A DNA stretch of 64,000 bases, taken from assembly GCF_036250735.1 (NCBI RefSeq), contig NZ_CP109430.1:3472001-3536000 (forward strand), written 5' to 3'. The position numbers and the translations under genes were made by a program. The DNA is from Streptosporangium sp. NBC_01495 (GTDB taxonomy: Bacteria; Actinomycetota; Actinomycetes; Streptosporangiales; Streptosporangiaceae). Shown one piece after another: positions 8,380 to 16,656 of this stretch. Position 1 is the stretch's first letter; each line of letters starts with the position of its first letter. Below the pieces are notes generated by a model, which was not told where the DNA came from, did no database searches, and saw only the letters and a program-made list of their open reading frames with translations.

Positions 8380-9672
8380 CTAATCGAGAAGCTCGGGATG
8401 TCTTTTGGTGAGGGCTCGGCGAGCGGTTGAACAACGCTCATGAAACTCTTCGGCCAAGGCTTCGCGTCGGTAACGCTGACGCAGGACACGATCGAGATCT
8501 CCCGCCCGGCTGACAAGATCCGTGAGGGAACGGCGATCGATGTCGAATGCGGCCATGCCCTGTTCGACCGAAGCATCAAGATTTCCGCGTCGGGCATGGA
8601 TGATGCCGAGGTCGATGTGGGCGTTGGCGACACGCATGGGGGCATTGGATGTGCCGTCAGGGCGCGTGTGCATCTGAATTGTCTCAAGTGCGTGTTCCTC
8701 GGCGCGCTCGTCGTCGCCGAGCCAGGTGTAGGCGGTGGCGGCGTAGAAGACCCACTTGGCGTGGTCGAACACGAAGTGGTGGTCGGGGTTGCCGGGGAGT
8801 GGGAGCTTGGCGAGGGTGTCGGCTCCTCGGGTGAGGGCCTTGTCTGCTTCGCGGCGGTCGCCGATTCGGGCCAGTCCGCGGGCCTCTTGCAGGGTGAGTT
8901 GAACCTGGGCGCTGGAGTGACCGGCGACGGCTTGGCCCGTGCGGGCCGCAGTGACGACGTCTTCGTAGCGACCTTCGACCAGGGCGAACCACGCCGACAT
9001 CTCATAAGCCCAGCCCATGAGTTCGCCGTGTCCGACCTGGCGGCCCATCTCGTAGGCGGCGCGGCGGGCGGTCTCGGCCTCCTCTCGCTCTCCCAGGTCG
9101 TAGTGAACGCACCCGAGCAAGGCTGTCAGCCATCCGGTGATGACGAGGAGTTCGCGGTGCTGGGCGAGGGTGATCCGTCTGCCGAGCAGGCCGTTTACCT
9201 GGGCGAGGCGCTTCTGGGTCCGGTCGCGCAACATGGCGGCCGAAACGATCGGATAGGCGCGGCAGAGGAGATCGGCGGCTTCGGCGAGTGCTTCGAGCGT
9301 GCCGGTTCCGGCGTCGGACGCCTGGAGTTTCTGGGTGAGCTCCATGGTCCCGTACAGATCGGCCTCGGCCCGCAACGCGTTTATGGGAATGATGCTGGTG
9401 GTCTCGATGAGCTGGCCGACTCCGCGTCTGTTCGGACGGAATCCCAGGTCTTCCGGCTGGAGTCCGGTTAGTTGAGTGATGGCGATCCGGTAGGGCGAAT
9501 GGGGCCATCGAACCTCTCCGGCCTCCCAGCGCCGGATGCGTTCCTCATCGCACGCCAGGTGCTCTTTGATGCCAATTGGTGTTGCTTTAATCCGGTCGGC
9601 CAGTTCTGCGCGTGTCAAGCGGTGCTCATTACGCCACGCCCGGAGTTGAACGTTGGGAATGTTTTCGGACAT
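8380..9672 (-). CDS. XRE-family helix-turn-helix regulator with TPR-like C-terminal region
   Basis: This 430-residue protein has an N-terminal DNA-binding domain (about residues 5-70, RAWRNEHRLTRAELADRIKA with ERIRRWEAGEVRWP) typical of the XRE family. The rest is a helical, Ala/Leu/Glu-rich array resembling tetratricopeptide repeats (LARIGDRREADKALTRGADT; YTWLGDDERAEEHALETI), as in many actinobacterial regulators that sense peptides or small ligands. The ATG at 9672 follows GGGAGGAAG. It probably controls the downstream flavoprotein gene. The target site cannot be read. Confidence 0.85.
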   Translation of the reverse strand: MSENIPNVQLRAWRNEHRLTRAELADRIKATPIGIKEHLACDEERIRRWEAGEVRWPHSPYRIAITQLTGLQPEDLGFRPNRRGVGQLIETTSIIPINALRAEADLYGTMELTQKLQASDAGTGTLEALAEAADLLCRAYPIVSAAMLRDRTQKRLAQVNGLLGRRITLAQHRELLVITGWLTALLGCVHYDLGEREEAETARRAAYEMGRQVGHGELMGWAYEMSAWFALVEGRYEDVVTAARTGQAVAGHSSAQVQLTLQEARGLARIGDRREADKALTRGADTLAKLPLPGNPDHHFVFDHAKWVFYAATAYTWLGDDERAEEHALETIQMHTRPDGTSNAPMRVANAHIDLGIIHARRGNLDASVEQGMAAFDIDRRSLTDLVSRAGDLDRVLRQRYRREALAEEFHERCSTARRALTKRHPELLD

Positions 9673-10203
9673 CTAGGGCCTTCCTCCCGGCTGGGGGCTC
9701 AAGAGGGGGAATTCAGGGGTTCGTTTGGGGGTCCTGTAGTTCTCGGCTCGGCGGTGGACTTGTCATCGAGCAACCACAGTACGTCAGCCCGCTTTCCGTC
9801 GCAGGAGGCGCGGATGAATTCGAGGAGATGGCAATGGTGACCCTCCGGAGGAGACCGGCGAGCCACGTTCCTGCCCTGTGTGGCGGAGACGTCGAACCAG
9901 GCCGCGCGGTTCGCGCCCGCCCTTCTCGTCGATGCGGCAGTGATGATCCCGAACGGGAATGGCTCGACTGCCTCGCGACCGGCCAGGTCGAAAGGGGTGC
10001 GAGTTGAACTCGATCATGCAGGCCGCCGCGACGGGGCGGTGTCCTCCGGCCTGGAGGGTGCTGGAGAGCGTCACTGCCGCCTCGTCGTGCTCTTCACCGT
10101 CCCGGCAGGCAGCAGAGCCGACGCCGTGCGGTCCACCCCATGCGACCGCGGCGTCCTTCTTCCCTCTCTCCGCCTGCCGGGACCTTCTCCGCCCCCGTTC
10201 CCT
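9673..10203. other. About 530 bp without a supported gene
   Basis: Several overlapping open frames exist in both strands but none shows a plausible start, recognisable domain or third-position GC bias. It should hold the promoter of the XRE gene at the left edge. No tRNA, repeat or terminator was recognised. Confidence 0.5.
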
Positions 10204-10440
10204 TCATCGAACTTCTTCTAGGAAACACGAAAACACGGATGTTTCGCCCTGCGACAGCGGGCGATGCTCCCCTGGTTCTCGCTCGCCGCATTGGGCCGCG
10301 GCGTGCAATGGCCATTCGTGATAGTGCACGACGGCGTCAGGGTCGGCACCGGCGTCGAGCCGGGCTCGGATCAGCGCGAGGTCCCTCCAGTCCTTTCAGC
10401 CGACACCGAACCATCCGGCTTCTTCAGTGGCGACCACGAG
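10204..10440 (-). pseudogene. Decayed ankyrin-repeat gene fragment
   Basis: In one minus-strand frame ending at TGA 10204-10206, a stretch reads LIRARLDAGADPDAVV, then EWPLHAAAQCGERE, an evident ankyrin repeat (helix, GADPDA turn, PLHAAAxxG). Upstream in the same frame an internal TGA follows EEAGWFGVG, and no start codon with a ribosome site precedes the repeat. It is read as a remnant of an ankyrin-repeat protein. Only about one repeat is left. Confidence 0.6.
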
Positions 10441-10605
10441 ACTCCTCGACGAGAAGTGGGGGACACGTGCGGCCGAGCATGGCGTACCCGACCGACATTC
10501 TCAGGATCGGCACCGCGAGGGTCCTCGACCCGAGGTGGCTGGCTTGGCGCTCGTTCGATCACCGGTCCGCGGTAAAACCGCCTGCTCGTGCCGGGTGGCG
10601 GATGT

Positions 10606-10611
10606 TAGCCT
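10606..10611 (+). promoter_or_regulatory. -10 element of the metG leader transcript
   Basis: TAGCCT lies exactly 6 nt before the ATG of the leader peptide, so the leader message would be leaderless. No strong -35 is visible. Confidence 0.55.
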
Positions 10612-10617
10612 GACCGC

Positions 10618-10668
10618 ATGAACGCGTCCGCATGTCAGGTCATGATGCCCCGCTCACGGGGCCGCTGA
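10618..10668 (+). CDS. metG leader peptide with tandem Met codons
   Basis: Sixteen codons from ATG 10618 to TGA 10668 encode MNASACQVMMPRSRGR. Two adjacent Met codons (10642-10647) sit directly before the first hairpin, and the gene downstream is methionyl-tRNA synthetase, whose substrate is Met. That is the arrangement of a ribosome-stalling attenuator. The peptide has no other expected role. The -10 hexamer 6 nt upstream indicates that the ATG is at or near the transcript's 5' end. The reading is inferred from sequence alone, but the match between codon and regulated gene is specific. Confidence 0.75.
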   Translation: MNASACQVMMPRSRGR

Positions 10669-10724
10669 CGCCGCACGGACGATCGTTTCCGAGGCCCTGT
10701 CACGGGGCCTCGACGCGTTTTCTT
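10647..10724 (+). promoter_or_regulatory. Transcription attenuator of metG (alternative hairpins and terminator)
   Basis: Segment 1 (10647-10652, GCCCCG) pairs with segment 2 (10657-10662, CGGGGC). Segment 3 (10690-10697, CGAGGCCC) pairs with segment 4 (10705-10712, GGGCCTCG), followed by a T-rich run (10718-10724): a terminator. Segment 2 carries TCACGGGGCC, which also occurs at the start of segment 4, so segment 3 can pair with either (ACGGGGCC with GGCCCTGT, one G-U). A ribosome stalled at the Met codons would cover segment 1, freeing 2 for 3 and allowing read-through when charged Met-tRNA is scarce. Confidence 0.72.
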
Positions 10725-10756
10725 CGATCGGAGCCCCTGTTCTCCCGGAGGTTCCG

Positions 10757-12298
10757 ATGACCACACCGCACATCTACGTCACCACCACCATTCCGTACGT
10801 CAACGCCCGTCCCCACCTGGGATTCGCGCTGGAGCTCGTGCAGGCCGACGTGCTCGCCCGGTTCCGCCGCGCGCGGGGTGACCGGGTGCGGTTCCAGACC
10901 GGCACCGACGACAACTCGCTGAAGAACGTGCTGGCCGCCGAGGCGGCCGGTGTCCCTGTCCAGGAGTTCGTCGACCGTAACGCCGAGGCGTTCGTCGCGC
11001 TGCGCGAGCCGCTGGCGCTCGCGGTCGACGACGTCATCCGCACCAGCCGCGACCCCCGCCACCGGGTCGGGGTGGAGCGGCTCTGGCGGGCCTGCGCCGA
11101 TGCCGGTGACCTCTACCGCAAGCACTACGAGGGTCTTTACTGCGTCGGCTGCGAGCAGTTCTACACCCCGGCCGAGCTCACCGGCGGACGCTGCCCGGAA
11201 CACGGCGTCGAGCCGCAGCGGGTCGCCGAGGAGAACTGGTTCTTCCGCCTCTCACGCTATGCCGACCGGCTCCACGACCTCGTCTCCGGCGGGCGCCTGA
11301 GAGTCGAGCCCGCCGAACGCCGCAACGAGGTCCTCGGCTTCATCGCCGGTGGCCTGGAGGACTTCTCGATCTCCCGGTCGACCGCCCGCGCCCGTGGGTG
11401 GGGGATCCCCGTTCCCGGCGACCCCGGCCAGGTCGTCTACGTGTGGTGGGACGCGCTCGGCAACTACGTCACGGCCCTGGACTACGGCACCGGCGGTGAG
11501 AACTACCACCGCTGGTGGACCGGCGCCGACCGCCGCGTCCACCTGGTCGGCAAGGGGGTGCTGCGCTTCCACGCCGTCTACTGGCCGGCGATGCTGCTGT
11601 CGGCCGGGCAGCCGCTGCCCACGGACATAGTGGTGCACGACTACCTCACCGCCGGTGGCCGAAAGATCAGCAAGTCCGGCGGGATCACGGTCGATCCGGC
11701 CGCCCTGGCCGGGGAGTACGGCACCGACGCCGTCCGCTGGTGGCTGCTTCGCGAGGTGCCCCGCGTCGGGGACGCCGACTTCACGATCGACCGGCTCGTC
11801 GCCCGCGCCAACGACGAACTCGCCAACGGGCTGGGCAACCTCGTCAACCGGGTCGTCGTCATGGTCCACCGCTACCGCGACGGGCACGTTCCCCGGACGG
11901 AGGCCGGGATCGGCGCGCCGGGAGGGGAAGATCTCCAGACGGCCTGCCGCCAGGCACCCGGTCTCATTCGCTCGGCCCTGGACGACTTCGAGTTCCGCCG
12001 GGCCACGGCGGCGGTCTGGGCCGTCGTCGACGAGGCCAACCGCTACGTGAACCACGCCCGGCCTTGGGAACTGGCCGGGGCCGAACGCGACGGCGACTCC
12101 GGCGCCGCGTCCAGGCTCGACGCCGTCCTCGCCGCGCTCGTCCGGGCGTGCGAGACGCTGGGCGAGCACCTGGCGCCCTTCCTGCCCGGCACCGCCGACC
12201 GCATCGCCCGGCAGTTCACGGCCGGGGACGGCGGGCTTCCCGAACCGCGCCCGCTCTTCCGGAGGATCACCGTCCCGGAGCCGGGGTCCGCGTTCTGA
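10757..12298 (+). CDS. metG: Methionyl-tRNA synthetase
   Basis: This 513-residue class I aminoacyl-tRNA synthetase charges tRNA-Met. The HIGH-type signature is PHLGF near residue 18, the KMSKS-type signature is RKISKSGG near 305, and a connective region has CVGCEQF then CPEHG, a partial zinc knuckle. The C-terminal part (about 350-490) is the helical anticodon-binding domain (NRVVVMVHRY, YVNHARPWELA). There is no C-terminal dimerisation domain, so it is the short form. ATG 10757 follows GGAGG. It stands alone after an attenuator. Whether it is the only MetRS or a second, possibly inhibitor-tolerant form cannot be seen here. Confidence 0.95.
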   Translation: MTTPHIYVTTTIPYVNARPHLGFALELVQADVLARFRRARGDRVRFQTGTDDNSLKNVLAAEAAGVPVQEFVDRNAEAFVALREPLALAVDDVIRTSRDPRHRVGVERLWRACADAGDLYRKHYEGLYCVGCEQFYTPAELTGGRCPEHGVEPQRVAEENWFFRLSRYADRLHDLVSGGRLRVEPAERRNEVLGFIAGGLEDFSISRSTARARGWGIPVPGDPGQVVYVWWDALGNYVTALDYGTGGENYHRWWTGADRRVHLVGKGVLRFHAVYWPAMLLSAGQPLPTDIVVHDYLTAGGRKISKSGGITVDPAALAGEYGTDAVRWWLLREVPRVGDADFTIDRLVARANDELANGLGNLVNRVVVMVHRYRDGHVPRTEAGIGAPGGEDLQTACRQAPGLIRSALDDFEFRRATAAVWAVVDEANRYVNHARPWELAGAERDGDSGAASRLDAVLAALVRACETLGEHLAPFLPGTADRIARQFTAGDGGLPEPRPLFRRITVPEPGSAF

Positions 12299-12329
12299 CC
12301 CTCACCGGGACACGACAGCGTCGGGAGCG

Positions 12330-12350
12330 CAGGCGGCCGAGTGCCGCCTG
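12330..12350 (+). terminator. Hairpin after metG
   Basis: CAGGCGGC (12330-12337), 5-nt loop, GCCGCCTG (12343-12350): a perfect 8-bp stem 32 bp after the stop codon. It has no T-run, as is frequent in high-GC actinobacteria. Confidence 0.6.
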
Positions 12351-12595
12351 ACGGTCCGGGCACGGCGTAGGCGCCCGGTGCTGCCGACCTGGCCGGGGTG
12401 CCGCGCCGGCGGATCGCGACGTCGCCAACGCGGACGCGAGGCCGCGCCGGTGGTCCGCTCCGTGTAGACCTTGCCAACGCCCAGGGCGTTGACCTGCGCA
12501 AGGCAGAGTAAGCCCGGACGGCGGCGCCCGAGGTCGTTCGGAATCACCCGGCCCTTTCTTCCGTGCCATGCTTGCGCGAAGGAGGCGTCAGTGGC

Positions 12596-13435
12596 TCACC
12601 CGGAATAGATGTCGGCCGTCGCGGTGCCGTTCCTCGCTCCACTGGGATGTTCCCACTGCCGCCAGCGAGCGGCGAGCTCGACGTGGCTGGCGCAGCCGGT
12701 CTCGTCCAGGACCCGGCTGAGGTGCTTCTTGACGGTATCGACCCCGACGAACAGGTGGTCGGCGATCCCCCGGTTGGTCAAGCCCTGAGCGGCGAGCCGG
12801 GCGACCTCCCACTCCCGGGGCGTCAGTCGCCAGTCGGCGCGGGAGGCCATCTGCTCGCGGTGACGCGTGAGCTGCTCGACGGCCAGCGGGGTGAGGTGGC
12901 GCCGCAGCGCCCGCAGCACCGCCCGGTCGCGGGCGGGCACGTGCGGGGTGTCGCGCATCGCCATGCCGACGTAGAGTACCCCGGCCGGTCCGCCGTCGAT
13001 CATCGTGGCGACCTTGCCGGTGATCCCGTACGACCTCAGGAACCGCTCTGCGTACTCCCGATCCGGTGCCACCTCGTCCAAGGTGACCACATCGGCGGCC
13101 GTCAGCAGCCGGCGAGCCCGCTCGGTGCGGAACGGGTCGGCGTCCACCCAGCGGGCGGTGTAGTCGGCCAGGAAGCGCGGAGAATAACCCCCCTGGACAC
13201 CGCAGCCGCTTTCTATGGCCTCCCGCAGGGTGCCGCCGTGCAGTACCGCGATCCCGGCGTAGCCGAACCAGCTCCGCAGGGCCCGCACCAGCCGTTCCTG
13301 GAACACCCGTAGGTCCGCTGTCCGGTCGACCGCCTCCAGCACGCCGACCAGACGCCGATAGTCGGCGACCGCCATCGGTTCGCCGGCCGGCAACGAGCGG
13401 GGAACGGGAAGCGGTCCGTCGAGCGCGTCTGCCAT
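12596..13435 (-). CDS. LuxR-family transcriptional regulator
   Basis: From ATG 13435 this gives 279 residues. The C-terminal 65 residues form a LuxR/GerE helix-turn-helix (LTPREWEVARLAAQGLTNR, then VDTVKKHLSRVLDETG). The N-terminal 200 residues hold a sensory-like region with no recognised domain (VFQERLVRALRSWFGYAGIA). The frame stays open further upstream, but that part overlaps the divergent oxidoreductase and lacks protein-like composition, so the start near 13435 is preferred. A GTG at 13450 is an alternative. It is divergent from the SDR gene with about 100 bp between, so control of that gene is the simplest guess. Confidence 0.83.
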   Translation of the reverse strand: MADALDGPLPVPRSLPAGEPMAVADYRRLVGVLEAVDRTADLRVFQERLVRALRSWFGYAGIAVLHGGTLREAIESGCGVQGGYSPRFLADYTARWVDADPFRTERARRLLTAADVVTLDEVAPDREYAERFLRSYGITGKVATMIDGGPAGVLYVGMAMRDTPHVPARDRAVLRALRRHLTPLAVEQLTRHREQMASRADWRLTPREWEVARLAAQGLTNRGIADHLFVGVDTVKKHLSRVLDETGCASHVELAARWRQWEHPSGARNGTATADIYSG

Positions 13436-13541
13436 GAGTTGATTTTCCACCTTTGGGCCATACCGCGGTAGCGGCGGCGGGGGCATCGTGATCACAGCGC
13501 CTCGGGCATCCGGCCAGAGGCGAACCGAGAAGGGATCTCCA

Positions 13542-14384
13542 GTGAGCACCGTCCCGAGCCCTCGCCGATGGTTGATCACCGGCGCCAACAGTGGCCTTGG
13601 AGCCGCCTTCACCCGGGCCGCGCTCGCGGCCGGCGACGTGGTGGTCGCCGCCGTCCGCCGGCCGCGGAGCATGGACGAGGTGGCCGCCGAGCACCCGGGC
13701 CGGGTGACGGTCGTCGAGCTGGACGTGCGCGACGCCGCCGCCTGCCGGGGCGCGGTCGAGGACACCGGCCGTATCGACGTGCTGGTCAACAACGCCGGCT
13801 ACGGGATCGTCGGCGCGATCGAGGAGACCACGGAGGAGGAGGTCCGCGATGCGTTCGAGGTGATGTTCCACGCTCCGCTGCGGCTGACCCGGTTGGTGCT
13901 GCGGCAGATGCGCGAGCGGCGCAGTGGGGTGATCATCCAGGTCAGTAGCATGGGCGGCCTGCTGTCTTTCGCCGGCGCCGGCGCCTACTGCGCGGCCAAG
14001 GGGGCTTTGGAACAGGCCAGCGAGGCGCTCGCGGCCGAGGTCGGGCCACTGGGGATCAACGTCGTCATTGTCGAGCCGGGAGCCTTCCGGACCGGGTTCG
14101 CCGGATCGGCGCTACGCCTGAGCGCGCCGATCTCCGGATACGAGGGCACGGTGGGCCCGACACGGGCCGCGTTGACGGCTTCTCACGGCAACCAGCCGGG
14201 AGACCCGGACAAGGCCGCTCGCGCGGTCCTGGCCGTACTCGATCTGCCGGAGCCTCCGCTGCGGTTGGCGCTGGGCGAGGACGCGATCTCCGCCATCCGG
14301 GCGAAGCTCACCGCGGTGGCCACGGATCTGGATGCCACCGCCCACCTCGGCCACCACACCGCCGTGGTGGGCATGACGGACTGA
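13542..14384 (+). CDS. Short-chain dehydrogenase/reductase (SDR)
   Basis: This 280-residue classical SDR has the cofactor loop TGANSGLG (about residues 13-20), the NNAG motif, and the catalytic Ser (QVSSMGG) and YxxxK (YCAAK). It uses NAD(H) or NADP(H) to oxidise or reduce a carbonyl/alcohol whose identity is unknown. Arg after the first strand region (AAVRRP) hints at NADP preference. The GTG at 13542 follows AGAAGGGA at a good distance, which makes it better than the upstream in-frame ATG 13488. It is divergent from the LuxR gene. Confidence 0.9.
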   Translation: MSTVPSPRRWLITGANSGLGAAFTRAALAAGDVVVAAVRRPRSMDEVAAEHPGRVTVVELDVRDAAACRGAVEDTGRIDVLVNNAGYGIVGAIEETTEEEVRDAFEVMFHAPLRLTRLVLRQMRERRSGVIIQVSSMGGLLSFAGAGAYCAAKGALEQASEALAAEVGPLGINVVIVEPGAFRTGFAGSALRLSAPISGYEGTVGPTRAALTASHGNQPGDPDKAARAVLAVLDLPEPPLRLALGEDAISAIRAKLTAVATDLDATAHLGHHTAVVGMTD

Positions 14385-14429
14385 GCAGAGCGGAAAGTCG
14401 GCGCGTTCCGACGGGGAGCGCCGGGCCGC

Positions 14430-14507
14430 CTACCGGCTCCGCTGGAGCTTGAACAGGATCTCCGCGTTGGTCTTGTCGATCTTCTGGCGGTCGTGCTCGC
14501 CGATGCC
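14430..14507 (-). pseudogene. C-terminal remnant of an unknown gene
   Basis: On the minus strand 25 codons ending in TAG at 14430 read GIGEHDRQKIDKTNAEILFK then LQRSR. Every codon ends in G or C, as in real genes here, and the peptide looks like a charged C-terminal helix. Upstream it runs into the antisense side of the phosphotransferase gene with no start, so it appears to be the end of a gene lost when the next gene arrived. The family is not recognised. Confidence 0.35.
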
Positions 14508-14534
14508 AAGGCCATGCCGCACTATCGTTGCGCC

Positions 14535-15395
14535 ATGAACACCCCGGCGGCGGAAACCAACATCGACGACGGCCTTGTTGACCGCCTGATCCGCGCGCAG
14601 TACCCGGATCTGGTGGGCCCGCTCACCCTCGTCGCCAACGGCTGGGACAACGTCATCTACCGCCTGGGGACGGACCTGTCCGTACGACTGCCGCGCCGCC
14701 GGGTCGCCGTCGATCTCATCGTCAACGAGCAACGCTGGCTGCCGGTTCTGGCCGAGTACGTCGAGGTCGCGCTGCCCGTACCCGTCAGGGTCGGCGTGCC
14801 CGGCGAGGGCTACCCGTGGCCGTGGACGATCGCGCCCTGGTTCGAGGGCCGCATGGTCGCCGATGTGCCGCCGTCCGACCGCTCCGGCATCGCCGTCCCG
14901 CTGGCCGACTTCATGGCGGGCCTCCACCGGCCCGCACCGCCTGACGCACCGCGTAACCCCGTTCGCGGCGTCCCGCTCGCCGCCCGCGACGAAGCGGTAC
15001 GGCAACGCCTGCGGTCCACTCCCCGATCGGCTGAGCTCCTCCCCCTCTGGGAGAAACTGGCAGTCCTCCCGCCCTGGCAGGGCCCCGCGCTCTGGCTCCA
15101 CGGCGACCCGCATCCGGGAAACCTCCTGCTCGACGGGGAAGGGCTGGCGGCTGTCTTGGACTTCGGCGATCTCACCAGCGGCGATCCCGCCACCGATCTG
15201 GCCGCCGCGTGGCTGGTGTTCGACGAGAACGCGCGCGAGGTCTTCCGATCACGCGTGGACGCCGACGAGGTGACCTGGAAGCGAGCACAGGGCTGGGCCC
15301 TTGCCATGGGCACCGCTCTGGCCGCCTACTCGGCCGACAACCCCGGCATGGCGGCCATCGGCGATCACGTCCTCGACCAGGTGCTTCTCACCTAG
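14535..15395 (+). CDS. Aminoglycoside-phosphotransferase-like kinase (APH superfamily)
   Basis: This 286-residue protein carries the APH fold markers: NGWDNVIYRLG with Val-Arg-Leu-Pro (nucleotide lobe), WLHGDPHPGNLLLD (catalytic loop with Asp and Asn) and VLDFGDLTSGDPATDLA (metal-binding Asp, in place of IDWG/DFG). Members phosphorylate aminoglycosides, macrolides, choline, homoserine or other small alcohols, so resistance is possible but not shown. TATCGT at 14523-14528 is 6 nt before the ATG, suggesting leaderless expression; the longer frame from 14493 has no ribosome site. It ends near a relic of an AI-2E gene. Confidence 0.88.
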   Translation: MNTPAAETNIDDGLVDRLIRAQYPDLVGPLTLVANGWDNVIYRLGTDLSVRLPRRRVAVDLIVNEQRWLPVLAEYVEVALPVPVRVGVPGEGYPWPWTIAPWFEGRMVADVPPSDRSGIAVPLADFMAGLHRPAPPDAPRNPVRGVPLAARDEAVRQRLRSTPRSAELLPLWEKLAVLPPWQGPALWLHGDPHPGNLLLDGEGLAAVLDFGDLTSGDPATDLAAAWLVFDENAREVFRSRVDADEVTWKRAQGWALAMGTALAAYSADNPGMAAIGDHVLDQVLLT

Positions 15396-15504
15396 AGGTG
15401 TTATGCGGCGCCCGATAGAGCACGGAGTCGAGGAGTGCTGTGAACTTATGATCATTCTCAGCGCCAAGGGCCTGGCGCCCGTTGGCATTCAGGGTGGCAG
15501 GCAC
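15388..15504 (-). pseudogene. Truncated 5' copy of an AI-2E-type gene (relic)
   Basis: From GTG 15504, 38 codons can be read. The first ones (PATLNANGRQAL) match the start of the AI-2E-type protein at 5665 (SATLNAKKTRTA), and the upstream DNA is also copied. After that the sequence is unrelated and stops at 15388. The relic's -10 has changed from TAGGGT to CAGGGT, losing the most conserved T, so the copy is probably silent. It could also be a short leaderless peptide gene. Confidence 0.6.
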
Positions 15505-15534
15505 GAGAACACCCTGGACAGGTGAATGCTCCGC
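15482..15534 (-). repeat. 53-bp repeat over an AI-2E gene start (copy 2)
   Basis: Partner of 5643-5695; 48 of 53 bases match. It lies between the APH-like kinase and the egt operon. Confidence 0.85.
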
Positions 15535-15590
15535 CGTCCGGCCTCCGGGGAGGGGCGGAACGGATTGGCGGCACGGGCGCGGCGTGGCGG

Positions 15591-16571
15591 TCACGGGTGG
15601 GCCAGGACGAGGGTGAAGTCGCCGGTCGGGTCGGTGTACTGGCGGATCATCCCGAAACCGGCCGTGAGGAGCTCCCGCCGCAGTCCTTCGGGGCGGAACT
15701 TGGCGCTGATCTCGGTCCGCATCTCCTCTCCGGCCGCGTAGGAGACCCGCAGGCCGAGGTCGCCGATCCGCACGCGCATGGCGCGGCTCGCGCGCAGCCG
15801 CATCTCGATCCACTCGTGCCGCGCGTCGTACAGTGCGACGTGGTCGAAGGCGTCCGGCTCGAAGTCGGCGTCCAGCTCCCTGTTGATCACGTGCAGGACG
15901 TTCCGGTTGAAGGCGGCGGTCACCCCGCTCACGTCGTCGTACGCCGCGACCAGCCGGTCGGTGTCCTTGACCAGGTCCGCGCCGAGCAGGAAGGTGTCGC
16001 CGGGGCGGAGCGTGGCGCGCAGCTCCTTCAGGAACACCTCGCGCGCCGCCGGGGTCAGGTTGCCGACGGTCCCGCCGAGGAAGGCCACCATCCGCCGTCC
16101 CGTACGGGGCAGCAGGGCCAGGTGCGCCTCGAAGTCGGCGCAGATCGCGCGCACGGTCAGGCCCCGGTATCGGGAGGCGAGCCGATGCGCGGCCTCGCCC
16201 AGGGTGGCCGCGTCGACGTCCACCGGTGTGTAGGCGCGCAGCGTCCCCGTCGCGGCGAGGGCGTCCAGCAGCAGGACGGTCTTCTCGCTGGTCCCGGAAC
16301 CGAGCTCGACCAGGGTGTCCGCACCGGCGCGCACGGCGATGTCGAGGGCCTCCCTGCGCAGGATGTCCAGCTCGCGGCGGGTGGGATAGTACTCGGGCAG
16401 CCGGGTGATGCGGGAGAACAGCTCGCTGCCCGCCTCGTCGTAGAACCACTTGGGCGGTAGCCACTTCGGCGTCGACGTCAGCCCGGCGCGGACGTCGTGT
16501 TCGAGTGCCTGGCGAAGATGGTCGCGGCCGAGATGGTTGACCAGGCGGATGGCTGACTGGCTGACGGACAC
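15591..16571 (-). CDS. egtD: L-histidine N(alpha)-methyltransferase (ergothioneine)
   Basis: This 326-residue SAM-dependent enzyme trimethylates histidine to hercynine, the first ergothioneine step. It shows the DUF2260-type features: PPKWFYDEAGSELFSRITRL, EYYPTRRELDIL, the SAM motif VELGSGTSEKT, and FLGGTVGNLTP. The length matches the family. It starts with GTG at 16571 and is the last gene of egtA-B-C-D, 85 bp after egtC. No egtE follows; the next DNA is an AI-2E relic. Confidence 0.96.
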   Translation of the reverse strand: MSVSQSAIRLVNHLGRDHLRQALEHDVRAGLTSTPKWLPPKWFYDEAGSELFSRITRLPEYYPTRRELDILRREALDIAVRAGADTLVELGSGTSEKTVLLLDALAATGTLRAYTPVDVDAATLGEAAHRLASRYRGLTVRAICADFEAHLALLPRTGRRMVAFLGGTVGNLTPAAREVFLKELRATLRPGDTFLLGADLVKDTDRLVAAYDDVSGVTAAFNRNVLHVINRELDADFEPDAFDHVALYDARHEWIEMRLRASRAMRVRIGDLGLRVSYAAGEEMRTEISAKFRPEGLRRELLTAGFGMIRQYTDPTGDFTLVLAHP

Positions 16572-16656
16572 GGGGCCTCCTGGGTGTGTGGGCCACGATC
16601 CCGCTCGCCGGTCCGTGGCCGGGTGCTGTGCTTTCCCGCGGTCTCGCCCCGCCCGG

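Noticed and set aside
10618..10757. T-box riboswitch for metG
   Set aside because: There is no T-box sequence and the leader is too short; the leader-peptide attenuator explains the features better.
12460..12512. Short frame reading LANAQGVDLRKAE, like the end of a MazG-type pyrophosphatase
   Set aside because: Only 13 codons with no supporting upstream sequence; could be chance.
14535..15395. Antibiotic resistance gene
   Set aside because: The APH fold alone does not show aminoglycoside specificity; many relatives act on metabolites.
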